Positions 54,182 through 64,000 of a DNA stretch of 64,000 nucleotides are shown piece by piece (the stretch's first letter is position 1; each line of letters starts with the position of its first letter). A model generated the notes under the pieces. It saw only the letters and a program-made list of their open reading frames with translations. It was not told the origin of the DNA and did not search any database. This DNA is from Ostrinia nubilalis (lineage: Eukaryota > Arthropoda > Insecta > Lepidoptera > Crambidae). The stretch spans positions 186,001-250,000 of the forward strand of contig NC_087104.1 in the NCBI RefSeq assembly GCF_963855985.1, written 5' to 3'. The translations under genes were made by a program, and so were the position numbers.

Positions 54182-56813
54182 ATATCGTCACCGTCGTGGC
54201 AGAATTAAATAACTGACACTTTTGGCAAAAACCACTTTTTCCACTTTTTGTATAGTAGAAAGTGTTACCTATATTTTGATCTTACTCTCGTGGCAATATC
54301 TATGATATTTCCAAAGATATCTTCAGTTTAGTGAAACTATTGACCATAAATTACAACTCTGTTTGTTGTAGAATTTACGTGGCAAAACTGAATAAGTGAC
54401 TTTATTTAATTCTGCCACAACTCACTGCGAACGTTGCTTCAAAATACTTGTACTAAGAAAGTCAACAAGTCACTTTATTTAATTCTGCCACAACTCAATC
54501 CGAAACATTGCTTCAAAATACTCGTACAATTGTGTTTTTGATTTATTTCATTTTTGTAACATTACTTTAAATGTTACTTTTAATTTCAATGTTCATTACT
54601 CAGATGTTGAATCTGGGTAATTACCTTCATCATTATCATCATTTCAGCCATATAGGACGTCTACTGCCGAACATAGGTCACCCCCAATGATTTTCAATAT
54701 GACCGGCTGGTAGCGGTCTGCATCCAGTGCTTTCTTGCTACCTTTATGAAGTCCACGTTGTGCTTTCTGGTACGTGCCCTCCACTCCAGAACCTTGCTGC
54801 CCCATCGTCTGTCAGTTCTGCGAACTATGTGCCTTGTCTCTTGTACAGAAAAACCGAGCATAGCCCTCTTCAAAGCACGCTGTGCAACTTTGAGCTTATT
54901 TATAAGGCCTATAGTAAGCGGCCGCGTTCCCGAGCCATATATACATCATCAGTGGTAACACATACAGATCGTAGATTTTCGTCTTTAGGTACTGAAATAT
55001 TTTGGATGAAAGGATGTTGTGTAGTTTCCCGAACGCTACCCAGCCGAGTTGGATTCGACCTCTTTCTCTACCTAGTTGAAACGTTTGTCCGAAGTAGACA
55101 TACTTGTCAACAATCTCGAAATTCGAGCTCCTAACCGAAACTGGGTAGGGCGCAACATAGACATTCGACAAAACTGACAAAAGCTTCGTTTTTCCATGTT
55201 GTTCACCCGAAGGCCTACCTTTTGGGAGATTAAGGTCTTCGAGCATTGTGCCGAGGTCTTCCAGTGATTTTGCACTGACCACACAATATCGTCGGCAAAC
55301 CGAAGGTGAGTGATGTACTCGTCGTTGATGTTTATGCCGAATCCTTTCTATTCAAGGAGTTTGAAAGCGTCTTCCAATGCAGCGGTGAATAGTTTCGGAG
55401 ATCCGGAGATATAACATCTCCCTCATGCCTCGCTGCAGAGGAATCGCCCTCGTACTCCACTCCTGTACTCGGACCAACATGGTGGCGTGTATAAGCACTT
55501 CAGCACCTCGATATGTACCGATACTTTTCAGAAACCGGCTTGTTCGGGAGGCTGGAAGTCATCGAACCTACGCGCGAGATCATTCGTGATAACTTTAGAA
55601 AACAGCTTGTAGACATGACTTAGAAGTGAGATTAGTCAGTAATTCTTCAGCAAGGTTTTATCCTTTTTCTTGAAGAAGAGTACCACCACGCTTCTGTTCC
55701 ATGCCTCTGGCGTTGTTCCCTGGAGTAAGACGAAGTTAAATAGTCTCTGAAGGACTTGACTTTAATATCGATGTTCCGCCCGCGTTCAGAAGCTCCGAGG
55801 TTATTCCGTCATCACCCGGTACCTTGTTGTTCTTTAGGTGTTTGAGAGCCATCCTGTCCATAAATCCATAAAGCTGTCCATAAAACTTTTCAATCTCACC
55901 CAGAACCTCGGCTTTTGTTGACGTTACACTACCTTCCGCAGTCTTCAGCTTCGTAAGCTAGCTTCGCTCAATAGAGTAGTCTCTTGCGAACACTTTCGAG
56001 CCTTGGTTCCGCTCTATCGCCTCTTTAAAACTATTTGTATTAAAGTTGCGAACATCATGTTGCAAGGACTTCCATATCTGTCTATTGAGATGCCGATGTG
56101 CCTTAGCGTCAACGGAGATCTGCAGAGACATTGAACGTCGTTTTGCTATGACGTTGAGGGTAAGGAATCCCTATGGATCCCTAGGGAGAGATCCCTATTA
56201 CAGTTTTATTGTTTTTGGATTATTTTAATTTTGATATTCATTTCCATGTTGGTTCTTTCAATTGTATTTCAATGTTATAGGAATCTGATGTTGATGGTTA
56301 CCATACCAATTTGTTAAAAAATTATAAGTATTAAATAAGTAGGTATATTCTAGTATTATTTAACAATTTTACAGATTTTGACTAAAATTGCATTGACAAA
56401 ACAAATAAAATAAAATGAATAAATCAACATTTAGGTCAATAAAAGTGTGGCAAAATTAAACAAGTGTACTTATTCAATGGAAATATTCGTTTTTGTAATA
56501 CCTTGGTTGAGGCAAAACTAAATAAGTGACATACAAAAACTAAATAACTGCAACTTAGTTGTAAAATACGGTTGTGGCAAAACTAAATAATTACATTTTT
56601 ATTTTTTTATTTAAAATAATACAAAGTAACATCATCGAATACTATTGAATTAATAAAGGTAAATTTGCTGTATAAAATATCAAAAGACCGACAGTAAAAT
56701 ATTTTAACCCTTAAAAGTTATCGCCATTTTTAACGAAAAAAAACACAAAAACGTGAATATCTCGCAACTTTGGTTTTGTCAGTTATTTAATTCTGCCACG
56801 ACGGTGACGATAT
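54182..56813. mobile_element. Nested TIR element containing an RTE fragment
   Basis: The ends are ATATCGTCACCGTCGTGG and its inverse, with a 3-bp GTA on each side (54179-54181, 56814-56816) as a possible target duplication. Subterminal regions hold several copies of TTTAATTCTGCCAC in opposite orientations at the two ends, typical of transposase-binding repeats. The interior holds RTE LINE debris. Copy 1 of the TTAA element lacks this insertion. Confidence 0.75.
54640..56160 (-). pseudogene. RTE-clade LINE reverse transcriptase fossil
   Basis: On the minus strand, blocks in order include LKNNKVPGDDGITSELLNAG (near 55800-55850), then a NARGMEQKR-type block (RT motifs), IVDKYVYFGQTFQLGRERGR and IQLGWVAFGKLHN (near 55010-55110), ending with the CCGAACATAGGTCACCC-type 3' sequence. 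Stops and frame changes are frequent. I recognise it as RTE, a clade abundant in Lepidoptera. Confidence 0.8.
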
Positions 56814-57203
56814 GTAGGTAACTTCGGGTGGAATCTTGCAAGCTGAATTTGTTAGACCAACTTCCTGACGACAACTGTAGGTATTGGAACACATAGTAGT
56901 ATTGTCTATGGTTTAAAAAAGCAAATGTTTCTTCTTTTGTCTATTGTCATTCTCTTTGTGTCACTTATGAAGAATAAACTGAAAATGTGTTTAATCTCGT
57001 CTTTTTATTAGAAATCCTTCAACAACTGATTGAGTTAAAATTTTGGATATACATGTAATTCGGATGACAATGCAATATTGTGATGACATGGAGTCGATCT
57101 GATGATAGAGATGGAATGCCAGTGGCCCCATAGCAACTCCGGGATTAAACGATCCCATCGAGTTTAGGCTCGTTTGATTTATATTTATTTATTTATATAA
57201 ATT

Positions 57204-57467
57204 CAGGGTGTTAGGTAAATGGGTATATGAGCCGACACTAGCCCATGTTAACATATGCATATAAATGGTATGGTGAAGTCAGAAATTTGATATCATCATT
57301 TTATTTTTTTAAATTTTCATACAAAATAAATTTTATAAAATCCGATTTGTATGAAAATTTTAATAATTAAAATGAAGATATCAATTTTCTGACTTCACCA
57401 TACCATTTATATGCCCATGTTAACATGGGCTAGTGTCGGCTCATATACCCATTTACCTAACACCCTG
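57204..57467. mobile_element. Near-perfect palindromic MITE
   Basis: 264 bp with ends CAGGGTGTTAGGTAAATGGG and the inverse. The arms pair over about 90 bp, separated by an AT-rich centre. RNA or single strands of this sequence would form a long hairpin. The equivalent site in copy 1 (near 5500-5680) carries unrelated sequence that also ends in CACCCTGTATAAG. Confidence 0.82.
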
Positions 57468-58626
57468 TATAAGTAAGTAATATTATGAAAGTAAGCTACT
57501 TTAAAAATCACGAGTACCTACCTACTTCAATTCTCAAAGGCAAACAGGATCTGATGATGGAGCTGGAATGTGGCCGTAGGAATAGGCTAGTTTCTTAAAA
57601 AAACACTTTTAGTCCGTCAATATTTTCATAAGTTTAAAAAAGTGAAAAATACATTTAAAGTATTTTTTTGGTAAGTTGACCGACGGACTAATTCAAACTC
57701 TTGCTTTACCCAGGAAACATCCCTATTCTTCGAAATTATTACGAGCTACATAACGAAAAATCTTTGCTACTACGCGCGCCGCAGCAAATTCCGCATCATA
57801 AATAAAAAAATAAATTAAAAGAAAAAACCTTTTTTTAAACTAGTTTTTGCATGCTAATAATTTTAGTTTCATGACATGCTTCCAAAATTCATCATCTTAT
57901 AAGAGGATTTCAGTTTTTATCGACGAAACTTTTTAATTATTATAGCTTATAATAGGTACGTTTCATGGTTAGGTAATTTAGGGAAGTTTATTTGCACTTA
58001 ACATGAAAAATATGGTATCAATGTACTGTGTACCTATGCACCTTCAGTGGCAATAACAAGGTCTATTGAGTACCTATAGTCTACTAAAGGCATGAAATAA
58101 ATTAATTTTCACCAAAAATTAAAACCAACTCCAAAACAAATCACCAAAAGGTAGGCTGTCACCGACTCCGAAAATATCAATCATGATAATTATACGTTAT
58201 TTGTAATCAGTATCCACATTTTTTAATAAGCTCTGTAGAACAATTTATCAATACCACTTTATCTTATTTTTTTTAACTGTGGTATTTTCGCGAAGAAGCA
58301 TATTGAAAATCTAATTCTAAATGGCCCATTTGCGCCGAGCCTAAGTATGAAAAATATAAATTGTTTTCTTCACGTAAATCGATTAAGTTACTGATTCTGA
58401 CTCGCTCCTAATTTGGATACTGATTGCAAAGGCCTAGTAAATAAATAACGGAATATATTTTCAACTTTTACTTATCTAGTGCCGTTTTTTTTGGAGTCGA
58501 TTTTTTTACACTAATAGATTCTATTTAGGTAGATAATAGCGTCCGAGAATGCCTTATTCCAATCGTATCGTCTGACTGAACGTGCTCTATGAACAACTCT
58601 GACATAAAAACTATTGTCAAACAAAA

Positions 58627-58754
58627 ACTAGGTTGCACCATCTTATTTTAAATTTGACAAAAGTCAAAAATCTGTCAAACTCCATACAAAAAAACACCGG
58701 TTATCGCCAAAGCTACGGTCAAAGTTAGGTCACGTCAGGTGGTGCAACTCAGCC
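58627..58754. mobile_element. Short palindromic MITE (copy 3 of 3)
   Basis: Positional equivalent of 7063-7190 within the second TTAA element, with ends CTAGGTTGCACC and GGTGCAACTCAGCC. Confidence 0.7.
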
Positions 58755-59221
58755 AAAGAAAAAATTCATTTTGATCGCTAATGTCAGTTTGCAGCGAGTG
58801 ACACAACCTCCCCGTCTGAAGGGCAGCGGCCGACTGCCGCCCGCACCCCGCGAAGGCCCCCTCAACAGCAAAACGTTCGGAATTCATCAAAAGTAAAATT
58901 TATGAATGAAAGTAATGTTCGATTGAAAAACGCAACGTGTCATTTAAAGATTAAAGAATTCCTAATCTATTCGTGCAAAAATCTTTTAAATTAACATAGC
59001 CGTTTTGGAGGAGTAGGGAATTTAAGTAAAAAATCGATGTCCCGTATTTATTTTTTTAATCCAAAACAAAGAGACGTAGCGAAAATTCAAACGTCACAAA
59101 TGTAGTCCTTGAACTGTTGTATAACATATATTTTTTTCAACTATTTCTGTCCAGCAGTAAAAGAGGAGTAGGCTTTACAAAATGCCCATTTGACGCGGAT
59201 TGAGGACTCTAATCGCCTTAA

Positions 59222-60040
59222 ACTAAATACAGCGCTTCTTGGTTATAATCGGTTAAGACGTCACAATAACGACTTGATATGCCGATTACTAAGACAATAC
59301 GGCTCCATAACGGAGGCGGGGCTGGGAGCACACTTATCGCAGGAAGTAATCTCTCGCTGACTACCTGTTGGCAGATGAAAACAATGTATGATTTCTTGAA
59401 GTAGGAAGAAGTAAATAATAATGAATATTTTAATATTATTATGGCTGAATAAATACGACTCTTGTAATAATATTCCAATAAAACGTAAGTGTGAGTTATT
59501 CATCTCCCAAGTTGTTTACTTTATTAAAGCTCATTATCATAATTACTTCGAATTCTCGTTTTGACGAATTTATTTTGAAGCCTATAGCAAGAAGAAGATT
59601 TATGACGAATTTAAATAAACACGGTTGAAAACTGATGTTCGATTCATGCTCACCATAACGTTATTGTAAAAAATGTTTAAATTCTAACTAGTAAAATTTT
59701 ACAGTTAACGTTTCTTTAGGCTAATTCCACGTGATTAACTAAAATCGGAATATTCTATTATTAATATTGTATATTTTATTACATTGAACCAAACCAGCTG
59801 TTGTATTTTAAGGGTAGGTATACGAAAGAAAAATATTTTCTTAATCACAATGAAACCCTTCTTAAGATCAATTTGTTGTCTGACTGTTTTGTGATAATAC
59901 ATAGAGTGTCTTTTTCCATTATTGATAGAAAGGTAATGGCCAAAAATTCATTGGGGTGTCATAATGTGCAATATACCTACTTCAGTAACTTGTAAGCGCT
60001 TTGGACCTGTTTTGTTAGCATACAAGTGTTTTGTATTATA
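59222..60040. other. Intergenic DNA, no gene supported
   Basis: AT-rich sequence with short frames only; nothing recognised. Confidence 0.5.
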
Positions 60041-60457
60041 GCCTGACCAGGAACATAAAAACCCTGGCATAGAGGCGCGTCAATTGCATTTGATAGTGCA
60101 ACACTGAGTACAGTCGTACCTGTGTTAAATTAATAGACTAACTTTATGTATCAGGATTCAGGATTACGGGCTAATTTGATATTTTCATAAATTAACGAAA
60201 AAATATTATTATAAGTAACCTGGTTTAAATAAATTAAATGAAACCATCAATCGAGCTAGTTGGATTTATTTTATTACTAGCTTTCCGCCCGCGGCTTCGC
60301 CCGCGTGGAATTTTGTCTGTCACAGAAAAACTTTATCGCGCGCGTCCCTGTTTCAAAAACCGGGATAAAAACTATCCTATGTTCTTTCCCGGGACTCAAA
60401 CTATCTCTATGGCAAATTTCATCAAAATCGGTTGCGAGGTTTAAGCGGGAAAGCGTA

Positions 60458-60490
<33 letters not shown>

Positions 60491-61024
60491 GTTACTTTCG
60501 CATTTATAATATTAGTTGGGATTCATCAATAATCAAATTCAGAACTTGAATATTCAACTGCAATGTCTGCTCATGAATGCTTCAAACTCGGTACTTCTTT
60601 CCCAATTCCATAAAATTCAACAATTAGAAAGTGACAAAAAACTTTAAAATAGGTAGTTGAAACAAACTGCAGCTAATTTTCATAGTGGACTGTACTATAC
60701 GATAAACATGTCAGTCAATTTGACAACCTTTGTCGGAAACATTATTCAATGAAAATATTGTCCGAACCCTTAGTATTTCTCTTCGACAAATACTTTAACA
60801 CATTGTGAACCACTTTTCTTTCACGACTATAAAAAGATTTTAGCAATTTAATTCACAAAATCAATTGCGCACATTTAAAATAAAGTTTGTTTACACTTTG
60901 ACAGCAATAGACTGACATGCAAGGTGACATGTCAATGAAGTTTTCAGTTACTGTTGCCATTAAAAGAAATTAGTACCATTAGTTTTCCGCAACATGGCGA
61001 GGGTTTTTATGTTCCTGGTCAGGC
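60041..61024. mobile_element. TIR element with TA flanks
   Basis: Ends GCCTGACCAGGAACATAAAA and the inverse, about 30 bp, flanked by TA on both sides as in Tc1/mariner-type insertion. No transposase frame. It contains the nested repeat at 60276-60520. I recall this terminal sequence as common in Lepidoptera. Confidence 0.75.
60276..60520 (+). repeat. RTE/SINE-like repeat with GACA tail
   Basis: Starts ACTAGCTTTCCGCCCGCGGC, contains TTCATCAAAATCGGTTGCGA and ends with a (GACA)n run (about 60460-60489) and GTTACTTTCGCATTTATAAT. I associate this architecture with short LINE-3'-end-derived repeats of Lepidoptera. Confidence 0.65.
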
Positions 61025-62071
61025 TATAATAAATAAATTTCCCTTTAACCAAATCTTCAATAAACAAATTATTTCTTCTAAGTTTAGTAAATAGGGTTAC
61101 GTTGACTGCGGATTCTCAAAAACTTTACGATCGGTATGAGGCTATGAGGTGAACAAAATGTCACAACAGTTCGCGTCACAACAGTTCGCGTCAAATTTTT
61201 TTACGACCTATTAAGTTCATATTTAGCGAGTTTGCCAAAATCGTTTATTACCAACTTTCGATTTACAATGTCGTTAACTTTTAATTGGCGGTTTTTGGCC
61301 ATTCTGGTAGGTTTCGAAGATTTGTGCTTTATAGCTTTTTTATTACTGTGATCACATTTTTCATGATTATAGCGCCCACCTGGGCTGCTGGTGCGTAATA
61401 CTAGCTGCTGTTGCGGGTTCGAATCCCGCTGGGTGCAATTGTTAATGTGATGTGTACGAACCTTTACCACGTATTGTTGTAGTGCTATTTACGTATAATG
61501 TAATTTTATCTCTTATCGCCTTAGTTAATAACTGTACTTAATTAAGAGCTGGTAATTATACGTAGTAGGGCTAAGGATGTTTTTTAAATTTAAAGTAAGA
61601 AAAAAGTTCTAAGACCTTAAATGAAGTGGTGCAAATTTAAATTGGTTACAAGGGTGTTTCATTTATCTTTGATCCTGCTCGCATAAACCTCCCATATTAC
61701 GTTATTTAAGTGTTGGCTCACTTCAAACTCGAAGCTCTACATTAGGGATTCCAGCCTCGTCCTGCGGTTGCCATGACGATGAGATGACTCCATCGATAAG
61801 CAGATCACCTCCATGTTTGGTTTCACATCTACTGGCCTTGTAATAAAGCCTGTAATTGTTTGTAAAGGCCAGATATGACGTTGATAAGTTGTCAGATTAC
61901 AAGAAACGGGCGAGTCCATAATCGTCTAATTAGGGGCGTTTAAACTTAATAATTGACGTGTGTTTTCTTGTGGGGTAATTCTTTTAAATGTTTAAGGGAG
62001 AGTGCTTTGTATTTTAGATAAGCATGATACATGAGGTAGAGTCTCGACGTTCAAATGTTTTTACGTTGCTG
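61025..62071. other. Intergenic DNA with a SINE head
   Basis: Apart from the tRNA-like segment at 61372-61436, no feature is recognised. Confidence 0.45.
61372..61436 (+). repeat. tRNA-derived SINE-like sequence
   Basis: A 7-bp acceptor-like pairing (GCGCCCA with TGGGTGC) and a perfect T arm (GCGGGTTCGAATCCCGC) are present, but at 65 nt it lacks proper D and anticodon arms. Better read as the tRNA-like head of a SINE than as a tRNA gene. Confidence 0.5.
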
Positions 62072-62075
62072 TTAA

Positions 62076-62824
62076 TGATAGATCGCCCGGAGTCCTGCCA
62101 GCAGGACTTAAAGTACTTCCGGTAGGACGCAAAATTAAAAGATCACAGTTTCGTAAGTATACATTGTACAAATTTCAAATTTACACGAAAAAATAGAGTG
62201 TTTCTCTCTCTTTCACCCAATAGTGCCCAAGATCGAAAAACGCGACTAACCGTTAGTCGGAGCCCGATGGCGCACGAGTATACACGGGGGCAGCGCGTTC
62301 GCGCTCGCGCGACACATTTTGACGCGCCGGGCGTGGAGTCGGCAACATTTTGGCGATAAATTATAATGAATGTGAAGTATTCCAGCCTAATCAAACATTT
62401 ATAATTTATTTCTTGTTTTTGTTTTTAATTTGTAGTGTATTTGTAAGTGATAGGTGTAATTTCTAATACAAAGTGACGTACCAAAGTAATTAATTTAAAG
62501 TTCCTTATTATAGTTCCTATTAGTTAAGTTGAAAGAAGATAAACAAGTTTATAATATATTAAGAAAAGTAAAATACTGGTTAAACAAAATGATTCTAAGA
62601 CATGACTTTTTATTTAATAAACACTAACCAAGTGTTTACTACTTCTGGTGAGGATGAGTTCAAATTTGAAGGTCACCGTACTGCTGGAAGGACCAGCAAG
62701 CAAACACGTACAAATTGCGTACTGCGGGCAGGACTTGCGATAATCTTCTGGCAGGACGTTTAGAACAAAAGACCAGTCCTTCCAGAAGAGCTTCCAGCAG
62801 GACAAAGCACCGGGCGATCTATCA
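62076..62824. mobile_element. 749-bp TTAA-flanked MITE
   Basis: Ends TGATAGATCGCCCGG and the inverse, each adjoining TTAA (62072-62075 and 62825-62828). Subterminal GTCCTGCCAGCAGGAC-like repeats occur near both ends. A GC-rich core at 62250-62340 is unusual for the region. No transposase. Confidence 0.85.
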
Positions 62825-62828
62825 TTAA

Positions 62829-64000
62829 TGAGTAAGACGAAAAGAAAGACACATTCAGTTATTTGTAATGTTTCAGGCATATTACTGTTAGGATTACTCT
62901 ACACTGACTTTAAAGAAAATAAAATAATCTTTACTAACGATAAATAGTCGCTCTGGTGTGACTCTACAGAAATAACTTCCATTTCCTCTAAGGAGTTAAT
63001 CTTCACTGGGTAAAGTCGGCTATAATGATACGTGGTATAAAAGTAACTAAGATAAGAGCTAGTTGTTAATTAGTTTCATCTGCGCTGATATTGAAGTTCT
63101 CATATATTATGTATAAACAAAATTCATATGCTAAGTAGGTATAAATCCAAAGTAAGCAGAGTTGAGTGATTAACAGATAAAAATAAAATACATTTGATAC
63201 AAGTGAACATAGAAGTTCAAATCTCTAGATGTTCGTAACAGTTGTCCCGCCAGGTTTCGAACCCGCAACTGCATCAGGCGTTTTGGACTTAGATTCGTTA
63301 CGTGGACCACCAGGCTGGGTGGTCATCAATTCCAATTTGATGGTTTTACAAGGTGATCTTAGTCGTCTTTACTGCTCAAATTATTATTGCATCCGCCATA
63401 ATAATGTAGAACGACACTAATTTAGATAGAACGACATTCTGTTAATTAGTGCCAATACTCAATGTAATTGATAAGGCATATCCAGTTTCTTCGTACCGTT
63501 TCGCACGATACTCATGTTTTATAGCGTGTTTTATCGCATTCGCTCCGGTAGGTTTGTTTCTATCTGTTCAATAGACATACCTTTTAAATGTAAAATAGCA
63601 AATTTCCGACTACATAAGTTGCCTCAATGTTCAGCTTGATGTACCGCTATGTAAATCCTTATTACGAGTAGGTATAATATTAGGGACATTTTTTATGCAG
63701 GACAAGACAGGTTTTGACCGCAATTGTACCTGGTATTAAGTAGGATGTAGCCCTGTAAGTGCCTATTCACTCCTCGCCTTGAAAAGACCCGGATTATAGT
63801 GTTCACTTATGATTCTAAAACTTTAAATGCCTAATATCTTTCTAATCTAGAAATAAAGACAAGATTTTTGAAACGGCATCTTCAAGGAACAGGAACATCT
63901 AGAATCTTCCATCCGAGCAACGCCGCGGGCTTGGACATAGTGGTACCAATATAATCGCGCGGGACTGTCAGAAATATAATTTATTCACAGCACTACTGGA
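62829..64000. other. Intergenic DNA, no gene supported
   Basis: AT-rich; contains the SINE-like segment at 63238-63330 and nothing else recognised up to the window end. Confidence 0.5.
63238..63330 (-). repeat. tRNA-derived SINE-like sequence
   Basis: On the minus strand, GTTGCGGGTTCGAAACCTGG gives a box-B-like T arm, preceded by CACCCAGCCTGGTGGTCCAC. Resembles the tRNA head of a SINE; the rest of the element is not defined. Confidence 0.45.

Larger units (their letters stand above)
53844..59221. mobile_element. TTAA-flanked TIR element, copy 2
   Basis: Same GGCGATTAGAGTCCTCAA ends and TTAA flanks as 1676-7657, in the same orientation. Shares the outer parts and long internal stretches with copy 1, but carries its own insertions at 54182-56813 and 57204-57467 and lacks those of copy 1. 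No transposase is seen. Confidence 0.75.

Noticed and set aside
61372..61436. Possible tRNA gene
   Set aside because: Acceptor and T arms pair, but D and anticodon arms do not form; read as a SINE head.

Overview
The window looks like gene-poor nuclear DNA from an insect, most likely a moth or butterfly (Lepidoptera). The grounds are AT-rich sequence, one eukaryotic tRNA-Trp gene, RTE-type LINE debris and several short repeat families that I associate with lepidopteran genomes. That assignment rests on recognition and was not searched. I see no convincing host protein-coding gene in the 64 kb. Nearly everything that can be explained is mobile DNA, often nested.

The centrepiece is a 12.6 kb Maverick/Polinton (adintovirus-like endogenous DNA virus) at 26525-39167. 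It has about 300-bp terminal inverted repeats, an intact 6-bp target duplication (CGCGTA) and a full set of open genes. On the + strand these run: a small spliced leader ORF, protein-primed family B DNA polymerase, packaging ATPase, two small conserved virion-type proteins, an integrase with a C-terminal chromodomain, a minor capsid candidate, a protein VI/X-like basic protein, the major capsid protein and an adenain-type cysteine protease. A short spliced gene on the minus strand occupies the right end; its main exon is triplicated in tandem. Polymerase and integrase would copy and insert the element, while ATPase, capsid proteins and protease would build and mature particles.

Left flank (1-26518): an inverted-repeat element (323-826); a tRNA-Trp gene (1464-1535) with a nearby D-arm-less pseudocopy; a TTAA-flanked element (1676-7657) carrying nested elements, including a C-rich minisatellite; and a 9.8 kb Ty3/gypsy-derived LTR element (12291-22085). 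The LTRs of that last element look identical (510 bp each) with a CGTT target duplication, but its interior is dead and holds a hairpin-forming 37-bp minisatellite and a 3.2 kb foldback element. A 117-bp tandem array lies at 23017-23777.

Right flank (39174-64000): an RTE LINE fragment with an internal inversion that looks like twin priming (41956-42296); a 5'-truncated LINE whose reverse transcriptase is broken by a single frameshift (42400-44450); another LINE tail (46885-47489); a 177-bp tandem array interrupted by a 199-bp hAT MITE (52097-53110); a second copy of the TTAA element (53844-59221) with a different set of nested insertions; and further TIR elements at 60041-61024 and 62076-62824.
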